DNA of 36,496 bases from an uncultured Selenomonadales bacterium (GCA_946408355.1 CAMJRX010000024.1:1-36496); one strand, 5' to 3'; positions 14,715 through 25,010 are shown, counted from the stretch's first letter. Notes: generated by a model not told the origin, from the sequence alone. A program made the numbers and translations.

Positions 14715-17700
14715 GTGGTCACCGTAGATGAGTTGCTCGAAAAATATCGTAGTGCAGAAATGCCGGAGCGTGACAAAGGTACAAAGTTCGAGCGGCTTAT
14801 GAAAAATTTTTTGCTGACCAATCCTGTTTATCGCGGGAAATTTTCTGACGTGTGGCTCTGGAATGAATTTCCTTTCCGTGACGAATTCGGCACTGTTGAT
14901 TTGGGAATTGATATTGTTTGCAAAGCCATTGACGGCGAATTTTGGGCTGTCCATTGTAAATTCTACGCTGAAACTTCGGTAATCGATAAAGCCGCCGTTG
15001 ATACCTTCCTTGCGACAAGTTCAAAGACTTTTGACGGCGATAAAAAATTTTCTGCGCGGCTGTGGATTTCAACTTCAAATAACTTGACCAATAACGCCGA
15101 AATTACTTTGCAGAATCAATCGCCGCCTGTTGCCCGAATCGGCATGGAAGAATTAAGAAAAGCCGCCGTCGATTGGGAAAAACTCGACGCGGGAACTTTC
15201 GGCGAAGAGGCCATCAAAAATTTTCGCGAACCAAAAGAACATCAGCTGAACGCAATCGACGCCGCGAAAAATTATTTTCAAAATCACACGCGCGGAAAAT
15301 TAATCATGGCTTGTGGAACCGGTAAAACTTATACGTCGCTGAAAATCGCCGAAAAACTTCTCCCGAACGGAAAAATTCTATTTCTCGTGCCGTCAATCTC
15401 TCTGCTCGGACAAATTCTCTACGAATGGGCGACCTTCGCCGAAAAAATTTTTCAATTACATTTGCGTTTGCTCCGATGAAACCGTTTCAAAGAAGACTGA
15501 AGACGAAATTTTAAGCGTAAACTTGCCGTTGCCCGCCACGACCAATTCCGACGAAATTTCTCGCCGCTAAGATTGAATTCGACTTGATAATTTGCGACGA
15601 GGCGCACCGCACCACAGGTTACGGCAAGGACGCGACTTCTTTTACCGCCGTTCACGACGAAAATTTTATTCACGGCAAGAAACGCATTTACATGACCGCA
15701 ACGCCGCGCCTGTACACCTCCGAATCCAAGAAAAAAGCCGCCGATAATGATTTAATGCTTTGGAGCATGGACGACGCAGAAACTTACGGCGACGAATTTT
15801 ATCATCTCGGTTTCGGCGACGCCGTTGAAAAAAATCTCCTCTCCGATTACAAAGTTTTAATCCTTACCGTTAATCAGCCGCTCGAAGTCGGCGATAAAAA
15901 AATTTCTACCGACGACAAAGAAAAAGTCACCGGCTGTATCAACGCTCTGTAAAAAAAATTAACCGATATTGAAGTTCTCGGCGATCCCGCGCCCATGAAA
16001 ACCGCCATCGGCTTTTGTTCGCGCATTAACGATTAACTTTCTTGGCTGAAAGAAACGCCTGAAAACGACTGCAGAATCATTACGAACGCTCGTTGCTTGT
16101 CCGAAGGTGTAGACGTTCCGAGTCTTGACGCAATTTTATTTCTCTCAAGCAAACGTTCGCAAGTCGATATAGTGCAAGCTGTCGGGCGCGTCATGCGCAA
16201 GGCTCCGGATAAAAAATACGGCTACATAATTATTCCCGTCGTCGTGCCGCTCGATAAAAGCCCCGAAGAAGCCCTTGCCAAAGGCGAATTCGATATTGTC
16301 TGGAAAATTTTAAACGCCCTTCGCGCTCACGATAGCCGCATGGATATTTTCATTGAGGAGATTAAACTTCACATCGGCAAAGGCGGTAGTAAAAATCCCA
16401 GCGATAAAATTTTTGTCGAAAATCCCGACCAAATCTCCTTGCAAACTTTGCTGAACTTCGACGAACTCAAAAATTTAATTTATGCCCGCATGGTTGAGCG
16501 CGTCGGCAATCGTCGTTATTGGGAACAATGGGCTAAAGACATTGCGCAGATTGCTGAACGCCACATCAAGCGCATAAAAGAACTTGTCGCTACAGATTCG
16601 GAGGCGAAACGCGAATTTGACAACCTTGTCTATAATCTTCAAAAAAATTTAAATTTAAAAGTCACTTCTAAAGATGCTTATGACATGCTCGCTCAACATC
16701 TTATCACGCGCCCCGTCTTTGCGGCTCTCTTTGAAAATTATTCTTTCGTCAAGAATAATCCTGTGTCAAAATATCTCTAAAACATTTTGTCAATCCTCGA
16801 CAGGAAAAATATTGCCGATGCCTCCGAACAACTCAAGAAATTTTATGACTCCGTGCGCGAACGTTGCAAAATCGCTACCTCCGCTGAAGACAGGCAGAAA
16901 ATTATCATCGAACTCTACGAAAAATTTTTTAAGACCGCCGCGCCGCTGACCGTCGAAAGGCTCGGCATTGTCTATACGCCCGTCGAAGTTGTCGATTTTA
17001 TTCTCCGCGCCGTTAATGACGTACTCAAGGAAATTTTCGGCAAAACCCTTTCAAGCAAAGGCGTTCATATCCTCGATCCCTTCGCGAGCACAGGTACTTT
17101 TATCGTCCGCTTGATTCAATCCGATTTGATTAAGCCACGCGACCTCATGCGCAAATATTTTAACGAACTCCACACCAACGAAATTATTTTGCTCGCTCAT
17201 TACATCGCCACCATTAACATTGAAAACGCTTTCCAGGACAGAGTTGACGCCAAAAATTATCAGCCGTTCGAGAGAATTTGTTTCACCGATACTTTTCAAG
17301 CCTACGAACAGGACGACAACGCCAAAGGTCAAACTGATTTTAAAGATAACGAGATTTATATTTTCAACCTGCGCGGCGATATTCGCGCTAAGGAACGAGC
17401 GGATTCAAAGCGCGACGGCGAAAATGTTTTCAATATCATGACGGGCGTTGCAATTACAATTCTTGTGAAAAATCATGAACATATTGGCGACGCAAAAATT
17501 TTTTACAAAGATATTGGAGATTATCTCAAGCGCGAACAAAAATTTAACGAGCAGAATCTTTATTACGACAACGGCTTAAATGAACGGCATTATAAAATGT
17601 CAAAAATTTTCCCGACGGGACGCGAAGAAAATCTTTTAATCTGTGTGACGGGTGCAAACGCAAGAAAAAATTTTTCTGCGATGATTACCGATAAAATTCC

Positions 17701-18386
17701 ATGCCTCGACACTATTAAAAAGTGTCAATGTTTTGCGCTGTATTATTATGAACGAGCGGCGCAGGGAAATTTATTCGGCGAAAATCTTCAGCGGCGCGAC
17801 GGAATCAGCGATTTTATCTTGAATCGGGCGCAAAATCTCTTCGGCGACGTTAGCAAAGAAGATATTTTCTATTATGTTTAAGGCTTCTTGCATCTGCAGA
17901 GTTATCGTGAAAAATTTTCTGACGAGCTGAAAAAATCTTTGCCGCGAATCATTTTGACACCCGACGCGAAAAAATTTTGGGAGCTAAGCCGCGCAGGTCG
18001 CAACCTTGCCGAGATTCATTTGAATTACGAATCACAGCCACCCGCGCAAGTTGAAATTATTGGCGACGGAGATTTTAGCGTAAATAAAATGCGCCTATCC
18101 AAAGATCGCACGACATTAATTTACAACGAGCACATCACGATAAAAAAATATCCCGCCGCGCAGGTTTGAGTACGTGGTAAATGGTCGCAGTCCTCTGGAG
18201 TGGATAATTGACCGCTATCAAGTTAAAACGGACCCGCCGAGCAACATTGTCAACGACCCGAACGATTGGGCGGCTGAACACGATAACCCGCGCTACATTT
18301 TGGATTTAATCTTGAGCTGTATAACAGTTAGCCTGAAAACTTTGGACATTGTGGAAAATTTGCCTGACGTAGAGTTTAGAGCTTGA
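14715..18386 (+). pseudogene. Type ISP (single-polypeptide) restriction-modification enzyme, multiply broken
   Basis: Reading across frames gives the domain order of Type ISP enzymes such as LlaGI: an Mrr-like nuclease (F-R-D-E-F-G-T-V-D-L-G-I-D-I then V-H-C-K-F-Y, about 14820-14970), helicase Walker A (A-C-G-T-G-K-T, about 15310), DEAH box (C-D-E-A-H-R-T, about 15592), motif VI (V-Q-A-V-G-R-V-M-R-K), adenine methyltransferase motif I (D-P-F-A-S-T-G-T-F, about 17076) and a C-terminal specificity-type tail. Lesions: frameshift near 15450; deletion/frame change near 15550-15580; TAA at 15950, 16034, 16778 and 17879; frameshift near 18168. Stretches are also missing after 16033 (helicase lobe) and near 17337, where the N-P-P-Y motif should be. 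About 1,220 codons remain of the roughly 1,550-1,600 usual for the family. Neither cutting nor methylation can work. Confidence 0.88.
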
Positions 18387-18411
18387 AAAAAATTAAATTA
18401 TGGTTTAAAAT
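18383..18411 (+). promoter_or_regulatory. Promoter-like element of tandem unit 1
   Basis: TTGAAA (18383-18388), 17 bases, TAAAAT (18406-18411). It lies 40 bases before hairpin copy 1, at the tail of the restriction pseudogene. Confidence 0.45.
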
Positions 18412-18450
18412 GCAACCGATAAGTAAGGAGCATTTTATCATCGATGTCAC

Positions 18451-18501
18451 AAAGCAAAAACCCCCGAGAAATCTGTTAGTACCATACACTCGGGGATTGC
18501 G
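18451..18501. repeat. Hairpin repeat, copy 1
   Basis: This 51-base element is about 88% identical to copy 2 at 18593-18643. An outer stem GCAA/TTGC flanks an inner stem CCCCGAG/CTCGGGG, with a CTGTTAGTACC-type loop. On the minus strand the stem is followed by TTTTT, so it could end minus-strand transcripts; on the plus strand no T run follows. Just before and into it, an AAGGAG (18425-18430) and ATG (18445) open an 11-codon reading frame (M-S-Q-S-K-N-P-R-E-I-C) that copy 2 does not keep. Confidence 0.6.
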
Positions 18502-18522
18502 CTGTTTATGGATAAAATTTCC

Positions 18523-18551
18523 TTGCAAAAAGTTTATACATAATTTATAAT
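18523..18551 (+). promoter_or_regulatory. Promoter-like element of tandem unit 2
   Basis: TTGCAA (18523-18528), 17 bases, TATAAT (18546-18551). It starts 140 bases after the equivalent element of unit 1 and 70 bases before hairpin copy 2. Confidence 0.55.
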
Positions 18552-18592
18552 ATGAATAACGATTGCGAAGTTAATTTTTTACCGTTATCACG

Positions 18593-18643
18593 AAAGCAAA
18601 AACCCCCGAGGAATCTGTTGGTACCAGACCCTCGGGGGTTGCG
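18593..18643. repeat. Hairpin repeat, copy 2
   Basis: Second copy of the 51-base element. The inner stem is a perfect 9 bp (CCCCCGAGG/CCTCGGGGG), the outer stem GCAA/TTGC is kept, and an inner TCTG/CAGA pairing closes a loop around TTGGTAC. The stem is stronger than in copy 1. The minus strand again reads into TTTTT. Confidence 0.6.
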
Positions 18644-18801
18644 TTATTTATTAGTGCAGTTAAGGTTCAATCGTTGTACCTGAATAAAAATTTGAACATT
18701 TGCTGGCTGAGGAGTTTCTTAGCCGAAATTATAAAGCTACGTTGAAATTTTTTTGTTGACGTGATAACATTGCCGCATTGACAAACGAGGAGGAAAAAAT
18801 T
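18644..18801 (+). promoter_or_regulatory. ileS upstream region with possible promoter
   Basis: No gene is visible. A 7-bp hairpin (GGCTGAG/CTTAGCC, about 18704-18724) has no T run. A promoter-like TTGAAA (18742-18747), 17 bases, TAACAT (18765-18770) would start transcription about 10 bases before the ileS ribosome site. I looked for a T-box leader (AGGGTGGNACCGCG and specifier loop) and did not find one. Confidence 0.4.
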
Positions 18802-21800
18802 TTGTTATATCGCAAGGTTGAAACCAATTTAAATTTCGCGAGCCGCGAGAAGGAAGTTGAAAACTTTTGGGCGGAGAAAAATATCGCGCAGAGGGCAATT
18901 GACAATCGCGACGGTTGCGAGGAATATACTTTTTACGACGGACCTCCAACGGCAAATGGACAGCCGCATATCGGTCACGTTTTAACGCGAGTTATTAAGG
19001 ATTTATTCCCGCGCTATCACTCCATGAAGGGACAAAAAGTTTTGCGCAAGGCGGGCTGGGACACTCATGGCTTGCCCGTCGAACTTGAAGTTGAAAAGCT
19101 AATCGGCATTAACGGCAAGGAACAAATCGAGGCTTATGGAATGGAGCCGTTTATAAAAAAATGCCGCGAATCTGTTTGGAAGTATAAGACGATGTGGGAA
19201 GAATTTTCTGGCGTCGTGGGCTTTTGGGCTGACATGGATAATCCCTATATCACTTACGAGAACAATTATATTGAATCCGAGTGGTGGGCACTCAAACAAA
19301 TTTGGGATAAAGGTTTGCTCTACAAAGGGCATAAAGTCGTTCCGTATTGTCCGCGTTGTGGCACGCCGCTTTCCAGTCACGAGGTCGCGCTTGGCTATAA
19401 GGACGTAAAGGAGCGTTCAGCTGTCGTTAAGTTCAAAGTTGAGGGCGAGGACGCATATTTTCTTGCGTGGACGACGACGCCTTGGACGTTGCCTTCAAAC
19501 TTGTGCTTGTGCGTCAATCCCAAAGTCGATTACGTTAAAATCCAAGTTGGAGACACGGTTTATATTTTGGCGGAGGCTTTGGTAGATAAAGTTTTCGAGG
19601 GCGTTGAGGGCGAGCGCAAAGTTTTGGCTAAGTACAAGGGCGCGGAACTTGAATATAAAAAATATGAACCACTTTATCCGTTCGCTGACGAGATTGTCAA
19701 ACGTTCGGGCAAGCAAGCTCATTACGTCACCTGCGACGATTATGTTACGACTGAAGACGGCACGGGCATTGTCCACTGCGCACCAGCATTTGGCGAAGAC
19801 GATAATCGCGTTTGCAAAAAATATGATATTCCGTTTGTTCAGTTCGTCGACGGCAAGGGCAACATGACTAAGGAAACTTATTGGGAAGGAACTTTCGTTA
19901 AGGACGCCGACCCGCTGATTCTTAAGGACTTGAAAACTTCTGGCAAGCTGTTTAAGGCTCCGCCATTTGAACACAGTTATCCGCATTGTTGGCGTTGCGA
20001 TACTCCGTTGATTTATTATGCTCGTGAATCGTGGTTTATAAAAATGACGGCGGTTAAAGATGACTTGCTTAATAATAATGCAAAAGTTAATTGGATACCT
20101 CCGACGATTGGCAAGGGGCGTTTTGGCGATTGGCTGGAGCATGTGCAGGATTGGGGCATAAGTCGCAACCGCTATTGGGGCACGCCGTTAAATATTTGGG
20201 AATGCGAATGCGGTCATCAACATTCAATCGGCTCAATCGAGGAATTAAAGTCGCTGTCAACGAATTGTCCAGACGATATAGAGTTGCACCGCCCGTATAT
20301 CGACAAGGTAACTTTCCCGTGTCCGAAGTGCGGCAAGGAAATGCACCGCGTGCCGGAAGTTATTGACTGCTGGTTTGATTCGGGAGCAATGCCGTTTGCT
20401 CAATTCCATTATCCGTTCGAGAATAAAGATTTCTTCCACAAACATTTTCCCGCCGATTTTATCAGCGAGGCCGTTGATCAAACTCGCGGCTGGTTTTATT
20501 CGTTAATGGCGATTTCCACGCTGATTTTTAATGACACGTCGTTTAAGAATTGTATTGTGCTCGGTTTGGTTTTGGACAAGGACGGGCAAAAAATGTCGAA
20601 GTCAAAAGGAAATGCCGTTGCGCCAATGGAAACTTTAGCTAAGCACGGCGCAGACGCAATTCGCTGGTACTTTTATGAAAATTCCGCGCCTTGGCTCCCG
20701 AATCGTTTTCATGATGACGCCGTTGTTGAGGGGCAGAGAAAATTTTTAGGCACGCTGTGGAATACTTATGCGTTCTTTGTGCTTTATGCAAACATTGATG
20801 ATTTTGACGCCACGAAATATACGCTTGATTACAATAAACTTTCCGTCATGGATAAATGGCTCCTCTCGCGCTTAAATACAATGGTTAAGACTGTCGACGA
20901 TGCACTTGCTAATTATAAAGTTCCGGAATCAGCGCGGGCGTTGCAGGATTTTGTAGACGAGCTGTCTAATTGGTACGTTCGCAGAAGTCGTGCGCGTTTC
21001 TGGGCTAAGGGCATGGAGCAGGACAAAATTAACGCTTACATGACGCTGTACACTGCACTTGTTACGTTGGCTAAGGCGGCGGCTCCTATGGTTCCATTTA
21101 TTACGGAAAATATTTATCGCAATCTCGTTTGCTCAATCGACAAAACTGCGCCCGAAAGCGTTCACCTTTGCGATTATCCCATTGCTGACGAAAAATTTAT
21201 CGACGCTGAACTTGAGCGCAATATGGACGCCGTCTTAAAAATTGTCGTGCTGGGGCGTGCGGCTCGCAATGCGGCTAACATTAAAAACCGTCAACCCGTC
21301 GCTGATATGTTCGTTAAGGCAGAAACTTTACCGGAATTTTTCGTCGAGATTATCGAGGACGAACTTAACGTTAAGAACGTCGAATTCCGCGCAGATATGG
21401 GAGAGTTCATCAAATATAATTTTAAGCCGAACTTCCGCGTACTCGGTAAAAAGGTTGGTAAACGCATGAGCGAAGTTAAAGCCGCGCTTGAAAAACTCGA
21501 CGGGCAATCGGCTAAATTGGAGCTTGACAAGACCGGCGAACTTAAACTCGGCGACATAACTTTGACGACGGAAGATATTGAGATTGTTATCACGCAAAGT
21601 GAGGGCTTTAACTGCCAAAGTGAAGGCGACGTTTCGATTGCCTTGTCGACGACGCTGACGCCCGCGCTGATTGAGGAAGGCTTTGTCCGCGAAATTATCA
21701 GCAAGGTACAAGTCATGCGCCGCGAAAGTAATTTTGAAGTCACTGACAGGATAAAAATTTTCGTGTCGGGCAATGACAAGCTCGCCGAAATTATCAAACG

Positions 21801-21921
21801 CAACGCCGCAGAAATTCAAGCTGTCACTCTCGCCAACGAAATTATTTTCTTCGCGAACGGCAACGCTAAAGAATGGGACATTAACGGCGAAAAAATTGCC
21901 CTCGCCGTAGAAAGGATTTGA
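18802..21921 (+). CDS. ileS: Isoleucyl-tRNA synthetase
   Basis: Charges tRNA-Ile with isoleucine. The product has 1039 aa, the length of the longer IleS2-like group (about 1035-1050). HIGH motif H-I-G-H at residues 56-59 within Y-D-G-P-P-T-A-N-G-Q-P; K-M-S-K-S-K-G-N near residue 600; C-x2-C pairs of the zinc-binding insertions (Y-C-P-R-C-G-T-P; F-P-C-P-K-C-G-K). The start is TTG 18802: GAGGAGG (18787-18793) is 8 bases before it, and the family starts with Y-R-K-V-E-T-N-L-N-F. An upstream TTG at 18778 lies before that ribosome site. The DUF1919 gene follows after 6 bases, so they probably share a transcript. Confidence 0.95.
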   Translation: MLYRKVETNLNFASREKEVENFWAEKNIAQRAIDNRDGCEEYTFYDGPPTANGQPHIGHVLTRVIKDLFPRYHSMKGQKVLRKAGWDTHGLPVELEVEKLIGINGKEQIEAYGMEPFIKKCRESVWKYKTMWEEFSGVVGFWADMDNPYITYENNYIESEWWALKQIWDKGLLYKGHKVVPYCPRCGTPLSSHEVALGYKDVKERSAVVKFKVEGEDAYFLAWTTTPWTLPSNLCLCVNPKVDYVKIQVGDTVYILAEALVDKVFEGVEGERKVLAKYKGAELEYKKYEPLYPFADEIVKRSGKQAHYVTCDDYVTTEDGTGIVHCAPAFGEDDNRVCKKYDIPFVQFVDGKGNMTKETYWEGTFVKDADPLILKDLKTSGKLFKAPPFEHSYPHCWRCDTPLIYYARESWFIKMTAVKDDLLNNNAKVNWIPPTIGKGRFGDWLEHVQDWGISRNRYWGTPLNIWECECGHQHSIGSIEELKSLSTNCPDDIELHRPYIDKVTFPCPKCGKEMHRVPEVIDCWFDSGAMPFAQFHYPFENKDFFHKHFPADFISEAVDQTRGWFYSLMAISTLIFNDTSFKNCIVLGLVLDKDGQKMSKSKGNAVAPMETLAKHGADAIRWYFYENSAPWLPNRFHDDAVVEGQRKFLGTLWNTYAFFVLYANIDDFDATKYTLDYNKLSVMDKWLLSRLNTMVKTVDDALANYKVPESARALQDFVDELSNWYVRRSRARFWAKGMEQDKINAYMTLYTALVTLAKAAAPMVPFITENIYRNLVCSIDKTAPESVHLCDYPIADEKFIDAELERNMDAVLKIVVLGRAARNAANIKNRQPVADMFVKAETLPEFFVEIIEDELNVKNVEFRADMGEFIKYNFKPNFRVLGKKVGKRMSEVKAALEKLDGQSAKLELDKTGELKLGDITLTTEDIEIVITQSEGFNCQSEGDVSIALSTTLTPALIEEGFVREIISKVQVMRRESNFEVTDRIKIFVSGNDKLAEIIKRNAAEIQAVTLANEIIFFANGNAKEWDINGEKIALAVERI

Positions 21922-21927
21922 TAATTT

Positions 21928-22804
21928 ATGTTAAGAGTTTTAATTTGGCAAGTCTCGGATGACAAAACTTTTAAAGACTTCGCGCTGAAAGTTTTGGAAT
22001 ATCAACACGATGGCTTGGAAATTGTCGGCGAAGCGGTAAACGATGACATTGCCAAAGTTGACCGGGGGGGGTTATGAAATTCTCGCTGTTGGCGCAAAAA
22101 AAATCGGCATGAGCACAGTTACGCAAAATGCTCGCCGACTTAACCTGCCCGAAGAAAAACTTTTAGGCGATTGGATTGTTACCATTCCTGGTTTCACGCT
22201 CGAAAAGTATCGTAAACTTCAACGTTCGCGCCTGTCGATTTTTGCGATTAATTGTTTTGGCGGAATGTTATCAAATACGCTCGGTTTGCCTTTTCGCTCT
22301 CCGTTTATTAATTTATGGCTTGATGCGCTTGAATACATTCGTTTTCTAAGTACACCGCATATATACATGGAAAAACAATTTCTTCTTAAGAAAACGGTAT
22401 GGTCTGACATTTTAAAAATCAATTATCCAATTGTTGCGCTTGGAGACATTACTATTTATATGAATCATTATCCTAGTTTTGACGAGGGTGTTACTAAATG
22501 GAATGAACGCAAGCAAAAAATTAACTGGTACAATATTTTCGTAATGGCTTATACTACGGATGAAAAAATTTTAGAGAAATTTGACGAACTCCCTCATGCA
22601 AAAAAAGTCTGTTTTTTCCCGTTTAAATCCGATTTAGATTCAGCGTGGTATATCAATCCGGAAATAGATAAACGTACTCCGAAAAATTTTACTCCGAAAA
22701 ATTTTGGTGAAGCTATTCTTCGTTTCGCCGCTGGTACTCTTTTTTACTACGATGTATTCGACATGCTCCTCTACGGCAAGAAGACGCCACTGATTGAAAT
22801 GTAA
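21928..22804 (+). pseudogene. DUF1919 family protein (glycan-related), frame broken at a G8 tract, probably phase-variable
   Basis: ATG 21928 opens a frame (M-L-R-V-L-I-W-Q-V-S-D-D-K) that runs into eight G residues (22064-22071) and stops at TGA 22075. With seven G the frame would join V-D-R-G-G-Y-E-I-L-A-V-G and continue to 22804, giving 291 aa. The larger part is DUF1919: I-N-C-F-G-G-M-L-S-N-T-L-G-L-P-F-R-S-P-F-I-N-L, W-N-E-R-K-Q-K-I-N-W-Y-N-I-F-V and a C-terminal L-Y-G-K-K-T-P. The family occurs in exopolysaccharide and surface-glycan loci. The first 85 or so residues resemble the sugar-nucleotide/Rossmann-like half seen in such proteins. The body is otherwise intact, so this reads as an OFF state rather than decay. 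It starts 6 bases after ileS, with AAAGGA 12 bases before the ATG. Confidence 0.78.
22064..22071 (+). repeat. Homopolymeric G8 tract inside the DUF1919 gene
   Basis: Eight consecutive G within the coding region, the longest G run I noticed in the window. Loss of one G, or gain of two, restores the frame. Such tracts change length by slipped-strand mispairing and act as on/off switches in surface-structure genes of many bacteria. A sequencing error in the run is the main alternative. Confidence 0.8.
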
Positions 22805-22806
22805 CC

Positions 22807-24429
22807 TTATGTTCCCTTAAAATTTTTTGCCGACGAAATCATTTCGGAGGCATTTTTTATTGCAACAAGTGATTCTTCGCCCGATGCCATACGCGCAATT
22901 TCTTTAATGCGTTCTTCTTCGTCGAGACGTTTAACTTTTGTAATTGTGCGCCCGTTGACTTCTGATTTTGTAATTTGTAAGTGAATGTCTGCCATACTCG
23001 CGATTTGTGGCAAATGAGTTATGCAAAAGACTTGCCAGCCTTGTGAAATTCTAGCAATACATTCTGCCACCGTTTTTGCCGTAACGCCGCCAAGCCCCGT
23101 GTCTATCTCGTCGAAAACCATTGTCTTAAAATTGTCGCCGCGTTGTTCCGCCGCCATGACAATTTTTGTTGCCAATGCGATTCTCGACAGTTCGCCGCCC
23201 GATACGACTTTTGATAGCGGTAATTTCTCTTCGCCGACATTCGCGCAAAATAAAATGTCTGCTTTGTCGCCGCCGTTTTTAGAAAGTTTTTCTGCTTGCT
23301 CCACGACGATTTCAAATTGCGCACTCGCCATTCCTAATTTCTGAACTTCCACTTCAATCGTTGCGCTCAAAGCTTTTGCCGACGCTTGACGCATAGTAAA
23401 AAGTTTTGCCGCGCAGGATTTTGTTTTAACTTCCAATTCGGCAACAGCTTTTTGGAGTTCCTCGACGTCCGAATCAAAATTTTCAACCTCCGCAATGTCG
23501 CCGCGAATTTTTTCCAGCCGCGTTAAAATCTCGTTGACTGACGCGCCGTATTTCTGCTTGAGTTTAAAAATCTCGTCTGCCCGCTCATGAAGTTTATCCA
23601 AAAATTCGGGCGAGAACTCAAAATCATAGCCGTAATTGCGAATCTCGTCATAAGCCTCGCGCAGATAAATTTCCGCGTCCTCCAAAAGTTTTCGTGCCGA
23701 GTTCAACTTGTTATCATAACGCGCTACGTCGTTTAAATTTTTCTGAACCTTAGTTAACGCCGTCAAAATATCATAGTCGCCGTCGTTAAGAATCTGCGCG
23801 GACTCTTGGACATGTTCAGCAATTTTTTCTGCGTGTGACAACTTTTTTATCTTTGCGTCAAGTTTTTCGTCCTCGTCGGGCTTGAGATTAGCCGCAGAAA
23901 TTTCCCGCTCCTGCCAACGCAAAAAGTCCAAACGTTGAAGATTTTCAGCCCGCGCAGATATTTTTTTCTCCAGCGCACGATTTTTAGAATTCAGCTCGCG
24001 ATAAAGACTTTGGAAAGTTTCTAGCTCGGATAAAATATTTTCGTCGTCAATTAGTTTGTAAATATTTTCCTCGCGCAAAAGCTCCAAGTTTTTATTTTGG
24101 TCGTGAGTGTCTAAAAGTTCCGCGCCAATTTTTTTCAACGACGCCAAAGTTATCGACTTGCCGCCCGCCGTGATTGAATTCTTACCTGTGCGGGAAATTT
24201 TCCGCGTAATAATTAAGCCGTCAGAAAAAATTGCCTCGATGCGCAAAAAATCCGCGCCTTTACGAATTTTGCTTACACCGATTTTATTTCCAAGAATCGC
24301 GCCCAAAGCCTCAACAAGAATTGATTTACCCGCGCCGGTTTCACCCGTCAAAATATTTAAACCCGCGCCAAATTCAACGGTGATATTTTCAATCAGCGCG
24401 AAATTTTCAACCGTTAAAGTTTTGAGCAT
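22807..24429 (-). CDS. recN: DNA repair protein RecN
   Basis: The product has 540 aa, an SMC-like ATPase used in double-strand break repair. The N-terminal head has Walker A G-E-T-G-A-G-K-S (29-36); two coiled-coil arms (about 150-370) follow, then the C-terminal head with signature S-G-G-E-L-S-R, Walker B V-F-D-E-I-D-T-G-L-G-G, and the switch T-H-L-P-Q-I-A. Its ATG is directly next to the pyrE stop (24430), so it is the last gene of pyrF-pyrE-recN. It converges on the DUF1919 gene with only two bases between stops and no visible terminator. Confidence 0.95.
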   Translation of the reverse strand: MLKTLTVENFALIENITVEFGAGLNILTGETGAGKSILVEALGAILGNKIGVSKIRKGADFLRIEAIFSDGLIITRKISRTGKNSITAGGKSITLASLKKIGAELLDTHDQNKNLELLREENIYKLIDDENILSELETFQSLYRELNSKNRALEKKISARAENLQRLDFLRWQEREISAANLKPDEDEKLDAKIKKLSHAEKIAEHVQESAQILNDGDYDILTALTKVQKNLNDVARYDNKLNSARKLLEDAEIYLREAYDEIRNYGYDFEFSPEFLDKLHERADEIFKLKQKYGASVNEILTRLEKIRGDIAEVENFDSDVEELQKAVAELEVKTKSCAAKLFTMRQASAKALSATIEVEVQKLGMASAQFEIVVEQAEKLSKNGGDKADILFCANVGEEKLPLSKVVSGGELSRIALATKIVMAAEQRGDNFKTMVFDEIDTGLGGVTAKTVAECIARISQGWQVFCITHLPQIASMADIHLQITKSEVNGRTITKVKRLDEEERIKEIARMASGEESLVAIKNASEMISSAKNFKGT

Positions 24430-25008
24430 TTATTTTTTACCAGTTGAGCCGCGCTTAGTCAGCGAAATATTTTCCTTGCACAGCGGGCAATCTTCGGGCT
24501 TGTAAGTCTCAACGTCCATGTGCAAAAGCGCGTAACTCGGAACGTCACCGAAATTAACTTTACCGCCCGACCTGTCGACAAGCATACTAACTGCAACGGG
24601 CACGCCGCCGAATTGCTTAACAACGTCGATAACCTCGCGGATTGAGCCACCTGTCGTGACAATATCCTCGACAATTAAAACTCGCTCACCCTCATGCAAT
24701 GTAAAGCCTCTGCGGAAAGTCATAACACCATCGACGCGCTCCGTAAAAATCGCTCGCGTTCCCAATGCTTTACCGGTTTCATGCGCCAGAATAATTCCGC
24801 CCGTCACAGGTCCGACAACTGTCTCAATCTGCGCGTCCTTGAAATGTTCCGCCATTGCCTTGCAAAGTTTTTCGGTAATTTCGGGGTGTTGAAGGACATT
24901 AAATTTTTCAACGTAGTGCGGGCTGTGCAAACCACTTGTAAGTTTGAAGTGCCCGTTCATAATTGCGCCCGTCTCAACGAGTAAATCGTAAACTTCTTTT
25001 TCCGTCAT
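24430..25008 (-). CDS. pyrE: Orotate phosphoribosyltransferase
   Basis: Converts orotate and PRPP to orotidine monophosphate in pyrimidine synthesis. The product has 192 aa, normal for the family. The PRPP-binding loop R-V-L-I-V-E-D-I-V-T-T-G-G-S-I (about 108-122) is intact, and the N-terminus N-G-H-F-K-L-T-S-G-L-H-S-P-H-Y is typical. A C-terminal extension carries C-P-L-C, a possible metal-binding pair. It starts 2 bases after the pyrF stop, giving consecutive pathway steps in one operon. Confidence 0.96.
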   Translation of the reverse strand: MTEKEVYDLLVETGAIMNGHFKLTSGLHSPHYVEKFNVLQHPEITEKLCKAMAEHFKDAQIETVVGPVTGGIILAHETGKALGTRAIFTERVDGVMTFRRGFTLHEGERVLIVEDIVTTGGSIREVIDVVKQFGGVPVAVSMLVDRSGGKVNFGDVPSYALLHMDVETYKPEDCPLCKENISLTKRGSTGKK

Positions 25009-25010
25009 TA

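Noticed and set aside
18387-18801. T-box riboswitch for ileS
   Set aside because: The GGTACC in hairpin copy 2 resembles the T-box core, but no AGGGTGGNACCGCG, specifier loop or antiterminator arrangement was found.
18778-18801. TTG 18778 as the ileS start
   Set aside because: It precedes the GAGGAGG ribosome site at 18787-18793; TTG 18802 has correct spacing and family N-terminus.
19495-20142. 215-aa minus-strand frame inside ileS
   Set aside because: Antisense shadow of a highly conserved essential gene, with no ribosome site or promoter.
21291-21819. Overlapping 163- and 170-aa minus-strand frames inside ileS
   Set aside because: Low-complexity antisense readings in two frames at once; no start signals.
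22043-22804. DUF1919 gene starting at ATG 22043
   Set aside because: No ribosome site, and the true N-terminal part lies upstream in another frame before the G8 tract.
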